From Triops longicaudatus (lineage: Eukaryota; Arthropoda; Branchiopoda; Notostraca; Triopsidae), in the NCBI GenBank assembly GCA_022885665.1, contig JAGQDJ010000361.1:62001-126000 (forward strand): a stretch of 64,000 nt of DNA, read 5' to 3'. Each line of letters begins with the position of its first letter. Positions within the stretch are counted from its first letter, which is position 1. The position numbers and the translations under genes are program-made. This document shows, one piece after another, positions 36,371 through 50,748 of the stretch. The notes beneath the pieces were generated by a model. The model was not told the DNA's origin. It searched no databases and saw only the letters and a list, made by a program, of their open reading frames with translations.

Positions 36371-39300
36371 CAGTAATGTAATAATAAGGAATATTATAAA
36401 TACTATAATATTAATGTGTGAATAAGAATTGTTATTCTTATAACGGTACTTTTTCACGCACTATACATTATTTCTAAAATTAACTAAATTTTTGTACAAC
36501 TTCAATAAAATGCTTTTACAAACACAGGACGCATTCTTGTTTTTCAAGTGGCTAATTTCGGCGGTTTTCCATGAACTTGTTGGTCTGCAGAACAAATTCA
36601 GGGCAGTAAATAGAGAAACTAGGGTACTCATTTTAGTGTCAGGTAACAGACAAGAATGTGTGACAATACGAGTGTTGTGCTTCTATGTTAGGACGCGAGG
36701 AATTTATCAAAAATATCTGTTGTACATCACGTAGTCTTTGTAATTTGATTCTTTGTCAAATTGCATAGGTTATATTAGCTTTCCCATCACTTTAGTCAAT
36801 ATTGTCTTGACGCAAAGAGCTAAGCTCGTTACTGTTATTTGCTTTGTTTTGCACGAACACCATCTACCAAGGCTTTTTGTCACGACAGGCTACCCAGACT
36901 TCACATTTCTTTGCTAAATGTCACGTCAGAAATTCAATCTATCGTCCGATTAATACGCCGTACACAGACTCCCGGCGCTTGCACCGTATTAAAGGTGAAA
37001 GAAATGGGTTGTTCTCGAATTCTTTACGCCCTCCGTTCCCCCGGAGGTTGTTGATCAAGCGAATGGCCCCCAGTCTAAAGAAAATGGTGTTTCATATGTC
37101 TGTAGACACCATTTCGGTTGACAGTTTTTCGTCGTCCCGGGGCTCGTAGATCGCTAGCCCAAAGTGCAAATTGCCTTTCGTTTGTTTAGTTCTTCTTTTC
37201 GCACCGGTGGTACTCAAGGGTGACACGGGTCTTTTGCTATTGTTGGAAGGCTGATGGATGCGCGCGTAGAATTATTTTATTTTCCCCCGGTCTACACGGA
37301 TCGAAGAAAGCCGGATGAGAAGAAGTGACGGCAAGATGAAGCCTTTTGGGCTTTTCTGTTGATTTTTCTACGTCTCTTCCCGTGAGCTGTCGAAGCCCCG
37401 GCACGGAAGAGCAATGGAGAGGAGATTGGAAACAAAGCTATAGCTTCTAGCGTCATGTATTTAACGTTCATTTGCATAACTCATATTAGCTCCTATAGCG
37501 CGTAGTCTTTCGCCTCTGAGAACTTCCTGCGAGTCTCGAACTCAATAAGCTTGAACCTGTTCGGGTCTACAATTATTATACACCATTGTTATGTCAATAC
37601 ACAGGTAGCCATAGAAAACGGAAATAGGAGGATGGAACAAACAGACGTAATGAGTTTTTTCTCGTTAGAAGGTACTTTGCATATTTTTCTTTGTTCTGTT
37701 GAAGGTTTTCCTTAGAACGTTGAAAGATGGCTCTTCTAAAAGGCAATAGACATTTACAAAAAGAAAGTAGACGTGTTACCCCGCAAAAAAAAAAACAAAA
37801 ATTGCTTGTGCTAGGTTAGGCTCTTAGCCAGACTTTAACCCGCGTGATGTCGAACGCTGATAGGCCTAGTAAGGGAGTGAAAAAATAGACAAAAAAACTA
37901 AATGCTATGGAAACGGCCCAAGTTTGGTGTGACTCGCAAAAGCAAATCGACTTTCTTTCTATACCTGCGAATACAAGGGTGTATGTGCGTGTTATTTCTT
38001 GTATTCTTATTTTTGCCAGCTTGGATAAAGCATTTAGTGGCACGGAATTTAGAATTTACGCCGTGTATCCCGAGTATTTGAAATATCATAATTTGTCTTA
38101 ACAATGTTCACGATGATTCATTGGATTAAGGGCTAAAACTTGTTAGGGCTCATCGATCATTAAGATCTTATGAATACGATCCCTGAAAGTAATGACTGGA
38201 TTGTTGTAAGTAATGACTGCGTTGACAGCTCGCACAAGGAAAAGAACACGATACTGAAGAATGATAGTGTTCATTGTATTCAAAATTTAGTAGTTTTTAA
38301 CAAAATTATTTATCCCTAAAATCTAAGAATGCCTTTATTAAACTATAGCACTAAAATGTGTTTACGCGTGTTAAAGGAAACAGTATTTCTTTAAATTATT
38401 TCCCTAAATTTCCTAAATTATTTCCTTGAATTTCCTAAATAATTTACTTTCTAACTAAATCCTTAACAAAAATCGGAAAAAGAATTCAAATTTGTTTTTG
38501 TAAAGTATTGATTTTAAATTGACTAGTGCCCGCTAATGCAACAATCTGTAAGTGCGCTGTACAGTACAGTTACATAAAACAAGCCTTTTTATAACAAATT
38601 GTTGACTGTAATGGGCTTATACTTGCCGAGTTTTTTGTTTATATAGAAATAGTGTATAATGTGACGAATTTCGGACATACTGAACAGCTTAATTCCTTGG
38701 TTTTTATTTTGGCGAGATTTTAATGTAGTATACCTTTTTGTTTTTGACAGGAATTGCTATTTATTTCAAATAAAAAATAGAAAGATAAAAACCACTAGCA
38801 GTTAATATTTGACAAAAATGGAGTTCAGGCAAGAAAGTATTAACTGTAGTTCAAAAGAAACATTAATTTCAATGTAGTTGACTTTGGGTACCTTTTGATT
38901 AGAATGAATGGTTGCGGTTCTAATCCTCCATTTAAATCGGACCCAGATAAGCCAGCTTGTAATCACAGCGATTTTAGAACTGTTTTCGCTGGCAAGAACG
39001 ACTTTAGGCCAATCTGAACCACAACCTGACTCGTAAGACAAATTGTTCGATATCCCGTTAGACATTTGATAACCTGGTTTCTGACCAGTGGAATAGTTTT
39101 TGAGTTTTTGTTTAAAAAAACAAAATCAACGTAAGTGAACGTTCATGATCTTAGAATTCAAATTCGTTTTTTAGTAAATTCCCGTTGCCAACTGATCACA
39201 ATAACTCCAGATTGGCCTGATCCTTTATTTGCATTTATCTTGAGAAGAAAAAGAAAGATTCTGCACTTATTTCACTTTAGCGTAGCAATAAAAGCATAGC

Positions 39301-40985
39301 GTTACGCATTGTTTCAGGCAAGTAATAAATGCGAGCACTGACAAGGGATAGCCATTACTCGCCATTGTTTGCTATAAAACAATATAACCTCTATTTTTTT
39401 ATAGAAATCAAATTTCGCTTGTTATGTGAGAATAATTTACGATGACTATTTTCTTTTACTGAACCCAAAAAAACTAGATTTGGTCATTGCCTTATGCTAT
39501 ATTTGTTTGCTCTTTAGTACTGCAGTTATAACTTTTATGACTGAGGCAGCCCAAAAAATGCTCCATAGCTGTTGTGATAGTTTACTGGGGCTTGTTGCGA
39601 TCTTTTACGACTTAACTGATACCCATAATAGAAATGGCCGCTACCAGAGCGCTTGTCTCGAATTGACGACTCAAAGCGTACTAGAAATCAAAGCACTTTT
39701 CCCTCCGCAGCTCAGCAGCCTGATAACGATGCTCGATACAGATTCGCTGCTTAATTTGGACTGACTGAAACAGACAGTTTGATCTATTTTCCAGCGGATC
39801 TGGGGAGACACGCGAAGATTTTTGAGGTCTTATGCTGCAACAGAATATTCGTTACAAGCGACTGGTTCCCAGCCCTGCTTGGCACGCATGAAAACCTTTT
39901 TCCGCCTGGGAAGATGTGAAGAAAAAGTAGTTGCTTTTTTCCTGCGCTTTTTTCAGGTCTTGGAATTTCTTCGCGTTTTTCCTGGTACAGCACAGTTTGG
40001 AAAAACTCGAACCCACACGCCCCCTTCCTTGCAGGCAGGGAGGGGCAGGAAAACGTTCGTTTGACCGTCGAAGGACTGCGCTTCCCAAGTGTGCAATGCG
40101 ATAACGTAGATTTCAAGTCGCCGGTGCTTTGCTTCCCCGGTACTTTTTGTAGATAACTGCTGCTGCAAGGGAGGAATCTCCTTTGGACCGGATTCGCAGA
40201 AAGCAAAGTTATCGCCGGACTTAACTTTCTACTGATTTTTATTCCTTTTCGCGAGCAAGCGAAGGAAACCTTTTTCTATTGGTTACTGGAGACCCAAGCT
40301 AACTCATTTTACGTTGTTTCCACTAACCCTGGTGTTGTGCTAACCGTAGCACGTGGGAATCCATGCGTTTCTGCTGACACGCAGAACTAGTAATCGTGTT
40401 GTGGTTGGAATTGATATCGCCTGCCGATTAAGCGTATAAATCGATTTGTCAAACGACGAATTCATAACAGAGAAGAACACTTGTAAACACGTGCCCTTTC
40501 TAGCGAAATAAGATGCTGAATGTATTCTGCCATAAATAGGTAGACGTAAGATGAAGCCAATCTTTCCGTTTTTCATAAACGAATAATAAACTCATTTAAA
40601 ATTATTATTAAATTAAAATTAAATTATTATTAATTATTAAAAAATTATTAACATTATTCTACATTTTCTCAAATAACTTTTTACTTAAATTATGAAAGAA
40701 TTTAAGAAGACTGCTCATAATAGAACACAACACAAAGGATGCAATAAGTAACCTAAAGGAAAGATAACACGAAGTAATGGAACACGGAACAAGCACGCTA
40801 AAATAGACTAAATTCATGCGAAAACGCACGCTGACCTAGTGCAAAATGTCACTGAATTCAAGCGGAAAGCTAAAGAAGCGTAAAGAACTTCACGGAATAA
40901 AAAGAAAGTTTTTTAAACAATTAATCACGCTAAACATCACTTCGGAGGAACTTTTTCAACTAGTAACACATATTTCAATCTAATA
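36371..40985. other. Gene-poor region, nothing firm
   Basis: No recognised genes. A 112-codon frame at 39426-39764 and a 140-codon frame on - at 39784-40206 are the longest here; neither shows a domain, and the second lies in a G+C-rich patch where four frames are open at once. TTTCCTAAATTA-type tandem words occur at about 38390-38450 and A+T-rich ATTATTAAA repeats at about 40595-40655. Confidence 0.4.
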
Positions 40986-41045
40986 ATGTATACAGATAAT
41001 TAGAAATGTATACAGCTAATTAAATATGTATACAGATAATTAGAA
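40986..41045. repeat. Three 20-bp tandem units
   Basis: Three consecutive 20-nt units of the form ATGTATACAGATAATTAGAA, the middle one with four substitutions. A short minisatellite. Confidence 0.85.
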
Positions 41046-41089
41046 AGTAAGTTACTTATACATTTTTTATTTGTTGACATTACGCCTAG

Positions 41090-41150
41090 CCCCACCGCCA
41101 TTCTCGCCACATGGTGGCGACACTGAAGTTCAGGAAGAATCAATCACCAG
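41090..41150 (+). repeat. Hairpin-bearing dispersed repeat, copy 1
   Basis: Contains the perfect hairpin TCGCCACATGGTGGCGA followed about 25 nt later by AATCACCAGACC. The same module occurs at 42435-42485 in the same orientation, while the flanks differ. It may be the end of a small mobile element, or an LTR end (…CA) followed by a tRNA primer site (TGGTGGCGACAC). Confidence 0.6.
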
Positions 41151-42434
41151 ACCAAACTAAGAGGTCTAGCACGGAATCAAAGTGCAGTTAGCTGACACGA
41201 TGATAGCTCGACTTTGCCTAGTGGAAACAGTTGTGTTAACTGATACTTTTGCCCCGTAACACGGTTTAAGATGGCAGTGGAAACACAGCCTTAACTCCCG
41301 AGGGTACCTTTTTTGGCGATTTGTCAGGAAACGTGACCAAAAATTAACCAGGAAATATCCCCTTGCGAGGAAAGAAATGCGCATTGTATAGGGAAATGGA
41401 CGGTCACAAGGTTAACGACTGATCTTCCGCTGATTCGCAGCAAGTGCAAGGAAATTGGCTTTGTAAGAGAGTAGGGTCACAAAAGAGTGCACGGAAAGTG
41501 ATGAACAATTTTGATTGCAAACACTTCTCCGGCATCGGTTCATACGGTTCACGGAGGCTGATGTGAAGAGTGGCGTTAGAGGCTCAAGAAATCTCCAGTT
41601 GCTAGGCATAAAGATGAATTTCTGAAGAGAGTTTCCATAGCAAACTCGCGACGGTGAAAGAAACGTCGTTAAGTACGCAAAAAGAGTGGCGCACGTATCT
41701 ATTGTTTTGGCTCATTTCTTGTTTTGGTGGGTTCAAGATAGTCCAAGGGTACGATTTTCGTGTTACAAATATTGACGCAATACTTTGGGATATTGCTTTA
41801 TTTTCCTTGTGAAAAATGTCTTTGGTGGACACAAGAATTTTTGTCTTTCACAGTTCTGTCGTAAACCAAATATAGATAGGAAGCGAGGCAGAACTATAAA
41901 AGATATCCAATCAAGCCAAAACTTTTTTTTTTCTGGGAGGATCACTGCTCCAGTTTTGCTGTAGCCGACGCAGTGCGATTCAAGTGGAACCGAATCGCCC
42001 GTGATGTGTTGTAGCGTGTACGGAGACACACACAGAGAACAGTCTGTGACATTACTCTGAGCCTGCGGTTTTTAGAGTCTTCAAGAAGCTTTAAGGCTAC
42101 CAAGTGTACAATTTCCAGATCCCCGTTTCCCTCGTTGCTATTGCGAGATGAAATTCGAAAGAGGGTGAGGGTTGTGCTTTTCTGTAAGGAAACGGGAAAG
42201 AAAAGTGGCTTAGGTAGATTCTGCACCCTCAGCATTTTTTCATTTATTTTCTGAGGTTCATGCAGCTTAGCATTTTGACTTTGAATTTATAGGGAATGGT
42301 CCATAAGGTCTTGGAAGTGTTGGCGACTTAAACGCCATTTAACTTGCTAGAACACCTTCACTGAAACAAACCAGAATTTTCTTAAATTATCAGAAACCGT
42401 TAATCCATTTCAGAAGTAGCGTATCACTTACTGG
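41151..42434. other. Gene-poor spacer between the two hairpin repeats
   Basis: No recognisable genes; only short frames without domains. Confidence 0.4.
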
Positions 42435-42485
42435 TGTTCTCGCCACATGGTGGCGACACAAGTTGGTGAAGCATAAATCACCAGA
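42435..42485 (+). repeat. Hairpin-bearing dispersed repeat, copy 2
   Basis: Second copy of the TTCTCGCCACATGGTGGCGA module followed by AAATCACCAGACC. Here an outer CTGGTG at about 42427 can also pair with CACCAG at about 42477, enclosing the inner hairpin. Confidence 0.6.
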
Positions 42486-43276
42486 CCCAAGGATGTGTTA
42501 CGCGGGATGTTTTCGCCATTTCACAGTTTTTCTCTCTGTTTTTCCTGCCACAAATGTTAGGAAGTTAGAAAATCATTTATCACAGTCAGTCACAAAGTTC
42601 TGTGAGTATTTTTAAGATATGGTGATATTTCTGGCAAGAATAATGCGCTCTCAGAAGCTGTGCCGATAGTAGAGTGCATTACTGCCAATTGTAATAAGTT
42701 TTTGAGGTTTAGCAATAGTTCGATCTTTTTCAATAGTTCGGAATTTTTTGGTATTTTATATATCGCAACAGTATTTTATTGGATTGGGTATTATTTTACA
42801 CAATCGCAACACCTCAAAGCCTCCGGTTAATTGTTGGTGGCAAAAATTCGCCGCCCGTCTTTCACTTCGCTAACCAAAAATCTAATAATAGCGGAACTTT
42901 CTCCACCGCAAGAGCTGTTGATCGTTGACAACAAATATGTGAGAAAAAAAGTAGAATTAATCGGTTCCATTTCCTAGTTACTTAAACGATTCTTCTGCGA
43001 GTCAGAACTTGCCCACCGTTAAAAGTCGCCTATAAATTTATTTATGGCCGAAGATACATAAAGTTTGCTTAGGCTTTGTGTAACGAAACTCTGTCGCCGG
43101 AAGTTCAGAGGGTTCACGCCTCCAATTTGCAGGCTGTGGGCAAAAAGGGTGTGGCCTCTTGATTTCCGTTGGGTTTCTTAGCTGCGTCCAGAGTTTCCCG
43201 GAGTGGAAGAAATTTACGCGTACGGAAATCTTGAAGGGTTTTACAAACGAAACGGATTCCAAGCTACAAAAAGATA

Positions 43277-43277
43277 A

Positions 43278-43362
<85 letters not shown>

Positions 43363-43370
43363 GTAATAAA
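43277..43370. repeat. (AAT)n microsatellite
   Basis: About thirty uninterrupted AAT units, followed to about 43480 by a purine-rich AAATAAAA/AAAGAAA low-complexity tail. The poly-Ile, poly-Asn-like and poly-Leu reading frames here are artefacts of this repeat. Confidence 0.95.
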
Positions 43371-45287
43371 ATAAAAAAGAAATAAATAAAAAAGAAACAA
43401 AATAAAATAAGTAAGGAATAAAATAAAAATAAATAAATAAATAAAAAAGAAGTAAAATTAAAAATAAATAAAAAATACAATGCTGAAAGTGAAAAGGAAG
43501 GAAGTTTATTTTTTTTTTTTTGTTTCCTTTAAACTACCTTTGGCTTTACTTGTGTTAGTTTATGTGCTCGTTGAGAACAACTCCCTGTCTAAGTGTATGA
43601 TTGGTTGGCCTTACTACAGAGCACTACGCGCAAGGGTGCAAAGGGTGGAGGGAATGGCTGCACCTTTGGGCGCCACACGACCTGGAAAAAAACAATAGAA
43701 CGTACGGACCGTAAAACGAGACCCAACTCAACGCAACTCATTTTCTTTCCCTTGCTTTGCGTCGGGGTCCGTACTGTATAAAACACCCGTCTTGGGTTCG
43801 AGATCTTCTACACGATCCCCGAAAACGTTTTATTGGGTCGTTTTTGCTTAGCAAGGCAGAAATATTGCAGAATTTTCTTAGCGGTTTTTACAACCGTCAA
43901 CCCGAAAAGGTCCCTGCGTGTCGTCAGACAGCTTTCTATGCTGATGTAACCAAAGCCTTCTTCGATTGTCTTACAAATTGCTGAGCACAGACCTCCCTCC
44001 CAAAACCGTGACTGAAAACCTACCCAGCGTCTTTTCTTCAGAGATAAACTATTTTTGCGGCGGGAGAGAGACGGGGAAGTTTTGGTCTGAAATCTCATTT
44101 CCGCTAGTGTTCGGTACTTTTGTTTGAACTTTCTACCCAGTTATAGTACTTTGGAATATTTCTTTAAGGATATTTCTGTGAAGTCTTATGAACACCTGAA
44201 AGCAATAGAAAAAAAAGGGAAAACGCATTGAAAAGTTCAAAGAAAAGCGCTTTTTACGTGTATACGTGTGTGCGGGGCTTTTTCAATTTTTTGCCGAGTC
44301 CCAACTTCCTCACAAGCATATATGGAATGTTCGGGAAAGCTGTGGAGTTGGTCATAAAGTGCCCGTGGAAGACGGTCTCCGAAGGCGTTGTTATGAGTCT
44401 CTTGATGTAATGCAACGCATTCCTATTTTATAGTCTCCTAGCCGGTAGCGCCAAGAGAAAAGGCACTCAATTTATTCTTTCCCCAAGTCTCATAGGCGGA
44501 AGAGCAAGAGCGCGTACAGGGTCAAAGAATTCTCGTTGAGCGTTCTATGACTGGTTTCCTCCTCAGAATCCGTTCTTTCTCCTTTGGTCTCGGTGCGTTT
44601 CGGGGGAAAAAAAAGTTGTCAAAAGCGGAACACTACCGAGCTTTGGTGCCCTGGTAAAAGGACCGTACATCGTTTTTTGAGAGAACTTGGATGACAACTC
44701 AGTTGAGCTTGAGATCCACGGGTACGTATCGTAACGTCGGTGAGGGAGGAAGTTAATGGAGCTGGTTAACTTTCCCTTTCTTTCGGCCGATAGGCTCAAT
44801 AAACCTTATAATCTAAAACCTTTCCCTAACGGTTTTTGACAGGCCTCCCCCTCCACTTCACTAACTTTCCGTAGGTCTAGGCTGTTTTCCTCTCTTTTTT
44901 TTCTGTTTAGGGCTGTTTTTCCCATTGATAACTTATCAGTTTAGGTTCAGGTCGTAGTACACACATTCCGCTTACTGGTAAATCCTTTAGAAAGAATTCC
45001 TCCAGCTGATTTCTCAAAAAAGCTCTAATATTTCCAGTAAAAGTTAACTTACTTAAAAATATCTACATGGAATTTTTCTTAAATAGATTACAGTAAGTCC
45101 AAAGCAATGCTTCTCAAACGTAGGTAAATTACCCAAAACTGGTTCACAGTGGTATTTGTTTGGTAAGATGATACTGAAGTCAATTAATCATGGATAAAAT
45201 AATTCACATTTTTGGGTAATTGGAGACATGGCTTCCAAGCACTTATTTGTATTCTTTAAGTGAATCTTCGTTGTATAGTACAGGAGT

Positions 45288-45450
45288 TAGAATCTTAAAT
45301 TTTTTCTATGATTGAAAAATAGAATCTTAAATTTTTTTCTATGATTGAAAAAATAAAGTTGTCGACTTTAAGCGTTGAAATTGGTTTAATCATCGAAATT
45401 TAAGTTTAAGCGTTGAAATTGGAAATTTGTAAAAATGTAAGCGTTAAAAT
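45288..45450. repeat. Tandem duplications: 32-34 bp unit, then TAAGCGTTGAAATTG words
   Basis: Unit TAGAATCTTAAATTTTTT through CTATGATTGAAAAA is present twice (45288-45319 and 45320-45353). It is followed by three copies of TAAGCGTTGAAATTG (about 45369, 45406, 45437; the last with one change). Replication-slippage type repeats. Confidence 0.85.
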
Positions 45451-48400
45451 TGAATTAAAGCGGGTGCAACGATGCGCAAAGTTGAGGCCCTTTTGCCTTA
45501 TTATGCCTGATAAATTAAACAAAATTGTGCGCACGTGTTCTGCAAGCTATAGTTGATGCGCCCTGTGATTTACAGATATGAGCATCAAAAAGACTCCAGA
45601 CGTGGCGGCTGCTCTACTAACGCTACAGTGAACATAATAGGAGACCTTGGGAATATAGTGTCTCATACTAAGCTATAGCGATTTCTCAGCCCAATTTGTG
45701 CAGGAAACGCGTACGCTGACTGTATATTTGCTAAAAATTAAGTGTGTTATCAAAAATGGCAAAACAATACATGAAGCTCGACGCATCGACTTATTATGAA
45801 TGGAAATTGCAAGAACATTCTATTCAACGATAAAAGTACATAAATAAAATATTTTAAGGAAATAAAACTCATCGCTTTTTGAAAGAGTCGAAAATGGCAA
45901 AAACGCAGTTTTTGAAGAAAAGTCGAGCTAAGTTTACCACTCACAAACCCAAAGGACCAAAGAAAACGACATTTGCAGTGTTGCAAGAGTACTGTGTGCA
46001 CAGCTCTGGAGCTGTTGAGAGCGAAAAAGGGGGAAAATAAAGAGTTGTGCCTTTTCATGACACGGAAACGAAGGAAATTTCTAGGTATTAGGTCTTTTCA
46101 TCCAGCTGACGTTGGGAAGTTGAGTGAAAAAATTGTTGTGTATAGAAAAAAAATCTTAGTGCTATTTGTGGTCGTAGGCTGGTGAAAGTCTACCACGTGA
46201 AGGAAATGTTCATGTCCCAACAGTAGCGCCTTGGCTAGATAAACCCGGGATAAAGCTGTGGTGTAGGGTTAGCTAGTCGAGAATGCTGTGTTAAGAGTGT
46301 AAGGAAGCGCACGAGACATGACCTGGAAAGGAAATGTCGTCAAAGAGCTTATTGATGAGTCAAAGTTCTTTGTTGCATCTGAGGGTGAGCGAAGTTGCTA
46401 GAAGCAACTAGATAGAAAGTAATCCTAATCTCGAGCTATAAATGCATGCAAGAGCTTCAAGGGTGCTGGATTGTGAAACAGGAACCCAAATTACTGGATG
46501 GCTGACAATCTTTTGTGTGGGCAGGCCTGAGTGGGTTGCAAATTGAATGGAAAGCTTGGTTACTTATGTTCGTAAGAGATTGATAAAGACCATATTTCGT
46601 CATCATAGTGCAGAGCTCTGTTTTACAGTTTCTAGGAAGAGGTACTGTACGTTATTCTGAGCACTATACAGAAGCGTACCTAGCATGACTACTGAACCGT
46701 AAATCATTCCTGTCATTCGAAAGTACGATGTGTAGCAAGGTACAAAAACTCGTGTTATTGTTTTATTTCTCAAGCCGTTTCTGAAAATTATTCCAACAGA
46801 AGAGAATCTATCATAAACTGTACTAAAACTAATTATTTTTGAATTCATCTCAAGCGAACAATTAAGATTATTATTCGACATGTAGCGGAACCACGAGAAA
46901 AAAGCTTTTGTTTTAATAAAAACCGTATATGTCGTAATAGAAATAGGTGTTGTTTCTTAAAATAGTTTCTTAAAACAGTTTCTTTCAATCCCATGGATCT
47001 CGACACCTGTTTCCATGTTTGGAAGTGATTAGCAATAATTTAACGTCTGCATGACGTTTCCAAGCGTACCCTTGCCAACGGCAGGCGTACTCATATACCT
47101 TAATCGCTAAATGCCATAGAAAATGTATTGGATAACACGTTAACGCTTGTTATCACGTAACAAAGTACGAGATTTATAGTATCTGCGTATTTATACGAAC
47201 TTTATCCAAGCTCGCACGCAAGCCAATTTAACATATAAGGTGCAGAGCGTTCTATTTACCCAAGATTTTTTTTTTGCTTTACTACTTAATTTGTACTTAT
47301 TTTTGTTTTTTACTTTTTTATGTTAGTGTCGTTATGAAATCATCCGAGATAAGTGATTGCACTCTTTCCCAAATGCTTGATTATATTTCAGCACCGTGAA
47401 GTCTACAGCAGACTTGCATTCTATAAAGCCTGAGAGGACTTCGCACACTGTCAAATATTCTTTGAAGTACAATAGCCTTCTGATGCAATTCCCTTAACTG
47501 TAAACTCAGTTTAGGGCAGACTTGCGATTTCTTTTATGTGTGTCCGTGTCGAGACGTACATTTTGAAAGCAAGCGATGCAACTTTTCCGGTAAAGCGGAT
47601 TTGCAAACGTCACCCTTCGCTGACTTAGCACACCTCGGACTTTTATCTTATTTTCTGTCGACGGCTTTGAAATTTCCGCAGTTCTAGCGAGCTCACATCA
47701 CTTACCTCTCATTTTGCTACAAAAAGAGGCAAGTGAGAATAAAACGCAAACAATTGTAATTTCAAAAATTGAGAACTTCTTTTTATGCGTCTTCCTTGTA
47801 AAAACAATAACAATAAGACTATATAAGTTCGCCATATCAGACATTTTTTTCTATACGATTGCAAGAAAGCTGACTCACTACTGTAGAAAGTTGTTATAGA
47901 AGGTTTTGCTTTAACGAGATTTATTGTATTTGTTTAACCTTTTTTGAAACTTGCCTTATGTTTGTCATCAAAGAGTGCGAGATGATATTTCGCAGCAACT
48001 GTCTGAAAAAGGTGTTCCGAGTGATCCTGAAACCCTTTCAGTGTCAGCGAAATCAGCGTCCATTCGAGGGGCAAGGGGTACGTGGGACAAGTGAACAGTG
48101 GGAAATAATTGTCTTTTGGCAGGTGCTTTTTTGTGGGTCTCGCTTTAAGGGGAATCGGACTCCGGGGTTGTAGCAATCTTCGTCCTCGTTTTTCTTGCCC
48201 TCAAGGTGGACGGGAAATGAGGTTGCTGTCGACCTGTGAGTTCGTGCTCGGATCGACTTATGAGCGATAACCCTCCTTGTTCGCGTACTAAATATGGCCT
48301 CAAAGTGGCTCTCCCATGGACACTAGCTTGGCTCTTTCGTGCAGATTTTTTTTCCGAATAGTCCGACAGGCTGTTTTGCACGTGCCAGTAATAATACCAT

Positions 48401-50700
48401 CCTGGCAGCAACACCAATATTGCTAAAGCAGTACCTTGTGTATGTCAACAAGGTAGATACAGCTATTGGCTTTCGTGATAGCGCTAACGTGGCATATAAT
48501 ACCAAGTAACTGGAAAGTAATATAAAGTTTTTTCGGCACGTAGAATGAAAAGCCGCTTAGCTTGTCGAGTTGTCCTGCTCATATGACGACTTAGGGACTT
48601 TTGGAGACTTTTGGAGACTTGTTTCTTATCGAAGATTAATGTCTTCAGGGTGGACGTTAACGGTATGCTGTGACGTAGAGAGTTCTAAGAGATTTAATTC
48701 CATTAAGACTAACGCTTGACAGAAGAGAAGATAAATGATCATTTGATTTTCGACAATTCTAAAGTTTCATCCATTACCCCAGACGCTAAATGCTCTATTC
48801 TGAACTCAGTGAATACACCCATAAAAGCAAGTTTTCCAGGTAAATAGATCGCAGAAATGCTGAAGTTTGATCGAAGACTTTAATAGTGTTTCTGCGTATA
48901 TGTCGTATATATGCTCCTTTGTACCTGTAAATTACTCCGAATACATGCCGTATGAAAACGATTATTGAATTAGGAATCCTGCCAAAGTTGAAAGTAGCAG
49001 CTGTACTAGCGAAATGACAAACTTTTAAGATTTTTTTCTTTTTTTTTTCTTTTTTTTTTTAAGAGCTACTTCTTGCAGCTCGGTTGTTATTCAGTAACTT
49101 TACATTAACGCCAATCTTACATTCTAAACCTATTCGGTCTTGCAACAGGAGTCAGGACGCAGAAATATAACCATTGCGAAAGAGCTTTATCGTTCTGCCA
49201 ATTTCTTATCGGCATGTAAGCTTCTGCTGCAGTAGTCTTAGACCTTTGTAATAGTAATCTTACAAGCCGAGTGATACCAGCAAGTCTGTACCTGCTTCTG
49301 GCTGCAGCAATATTGTCTCGTAGTAAGAAACACTCCTGGCGTAGTTTCAGAAAGGTGAAAGGTCAAAACGAATTTCCTGTTTCACGGATGAAACGGCGCA
49401 TCGCTGCAGCAATATTGGGAAAGATACAATAAAGACGGCAATATAGAGCTAAAAGGTTAAAAGTGGCCGATTAATCGAGTTGAGCTGAACTTTTCCGGTG
49501 TAAGCGTTACGTATAAAAGTATAGTGAAGTCATTTCTGCCCTTTGCGCTCCCAGAGCTGAGCAAGACTGCGGCTTGTTATCTGACACAGTGGTATCTCTT
49601 GGGACGGACATTTTCTCCCGTTTCATCACTGTCACCTGATTCAACCGAAAAGCCAACGAACGCTTTTTGTAGCGAGTAAAATTGAACACCTTTTTTCGGC
49701 CATACTTGCGGCTTTGTGAAACATCTATCGCGAGTTCTAGCTAGAAGAAAAAAAGCCGTGACGTATTTTGTGCTAAGTTTTTGTGGTAAAAAGAACCGTC
49801 TTTGTGATGCGCGTCAGAAAACTTTTAGATGTATTCCGCAGTAGTAAATTGGACAAAAGGGGAAGTTGTGATTATAATCTGTATTGGTAAATGAATCCAT
49901 GGCAGCGCTGTTTTAAAGCCGAAATTGGAATGCACATATTAATTTTTGTGAACGACCAAGGAAATAAACAAGTGTTAATTGGACTGGAAAGACCGGATTG
50001 GCGTAGTTCAATCACTGTGAAAAAAAGTTGGAAAGCACCGATGGTTTAAGGGCTAAAACGAAGTATGAAATTCTCGAACGAAATAGAAACTTGGTTTCCA
50101 ATGTTGCGATATAACAAAGCGTGTTCGTTGCACAATAAAGCCAATATTAGATCACATGGCTGCTAGGGAGTGGAAGGAAGGCCTAGTAGACGTACGCAAG
50201 GAGCTCGAAATCTCCCAAAGCCTGGCAATCGAGCTTACACTCTAAGCTTTGATGTTGGGTAACGTGAGAGGCCAAAGGGAGAAAAATAAAATTCACGGGA
50301 GTTGGGAGAAATTGGGAAAAGGCGCTGTCAGCAGGTTTCTACGCATTAAAAGGGGATAAGAATCTCAAGATAATTTTTTGTTGTTCTCTGACATGAACTG
50401 GATCCAGTATTTCCCGTTACTTGGGTTGTTTTTCGTAACGAAGCTGATAAAGGTTCGGAAGTTTTTGATTCGCGTTCGTTCCAGTTTAACTCCAATAATA
50501 GTGACTGGACCGAAAGTAGGTCAATAAAGAGTTTCTACGATTGATCGGGAAATATTTTACAGTAGATATGTTGCGATACCGTACGCGTTTGTCACGTAAA
50601 AAAGTTTTACTAGCGTCAGCTGTCGCAGTTGTATTTCGGTTGATCGAGCAATGATTTAAACGACCCGAAATTCAAACTTCTTGTATTCGCCTAAAATTGG

Positions 50701-50748
50701 AAATTTTAATTAGAAGATATTTAATGAAAATTTTAATTAGAAGATATT
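50701..50748. repeat. 27-bp direct duplication
   Basis: AAATTTTAATTAGAAGATAT occurs twice, 27 nt apart. Confidence 0.85.

Noticed and set aside
39784..40206. 140-codon frame on -
   Set aside because: G+C-rich patch with overlapping open frames on both strands; no domain.
43038..43480. Reading frames with poly-Ile or poly-Leu stretches
   Set aside because: Products of the (AAT)n microsatellite.
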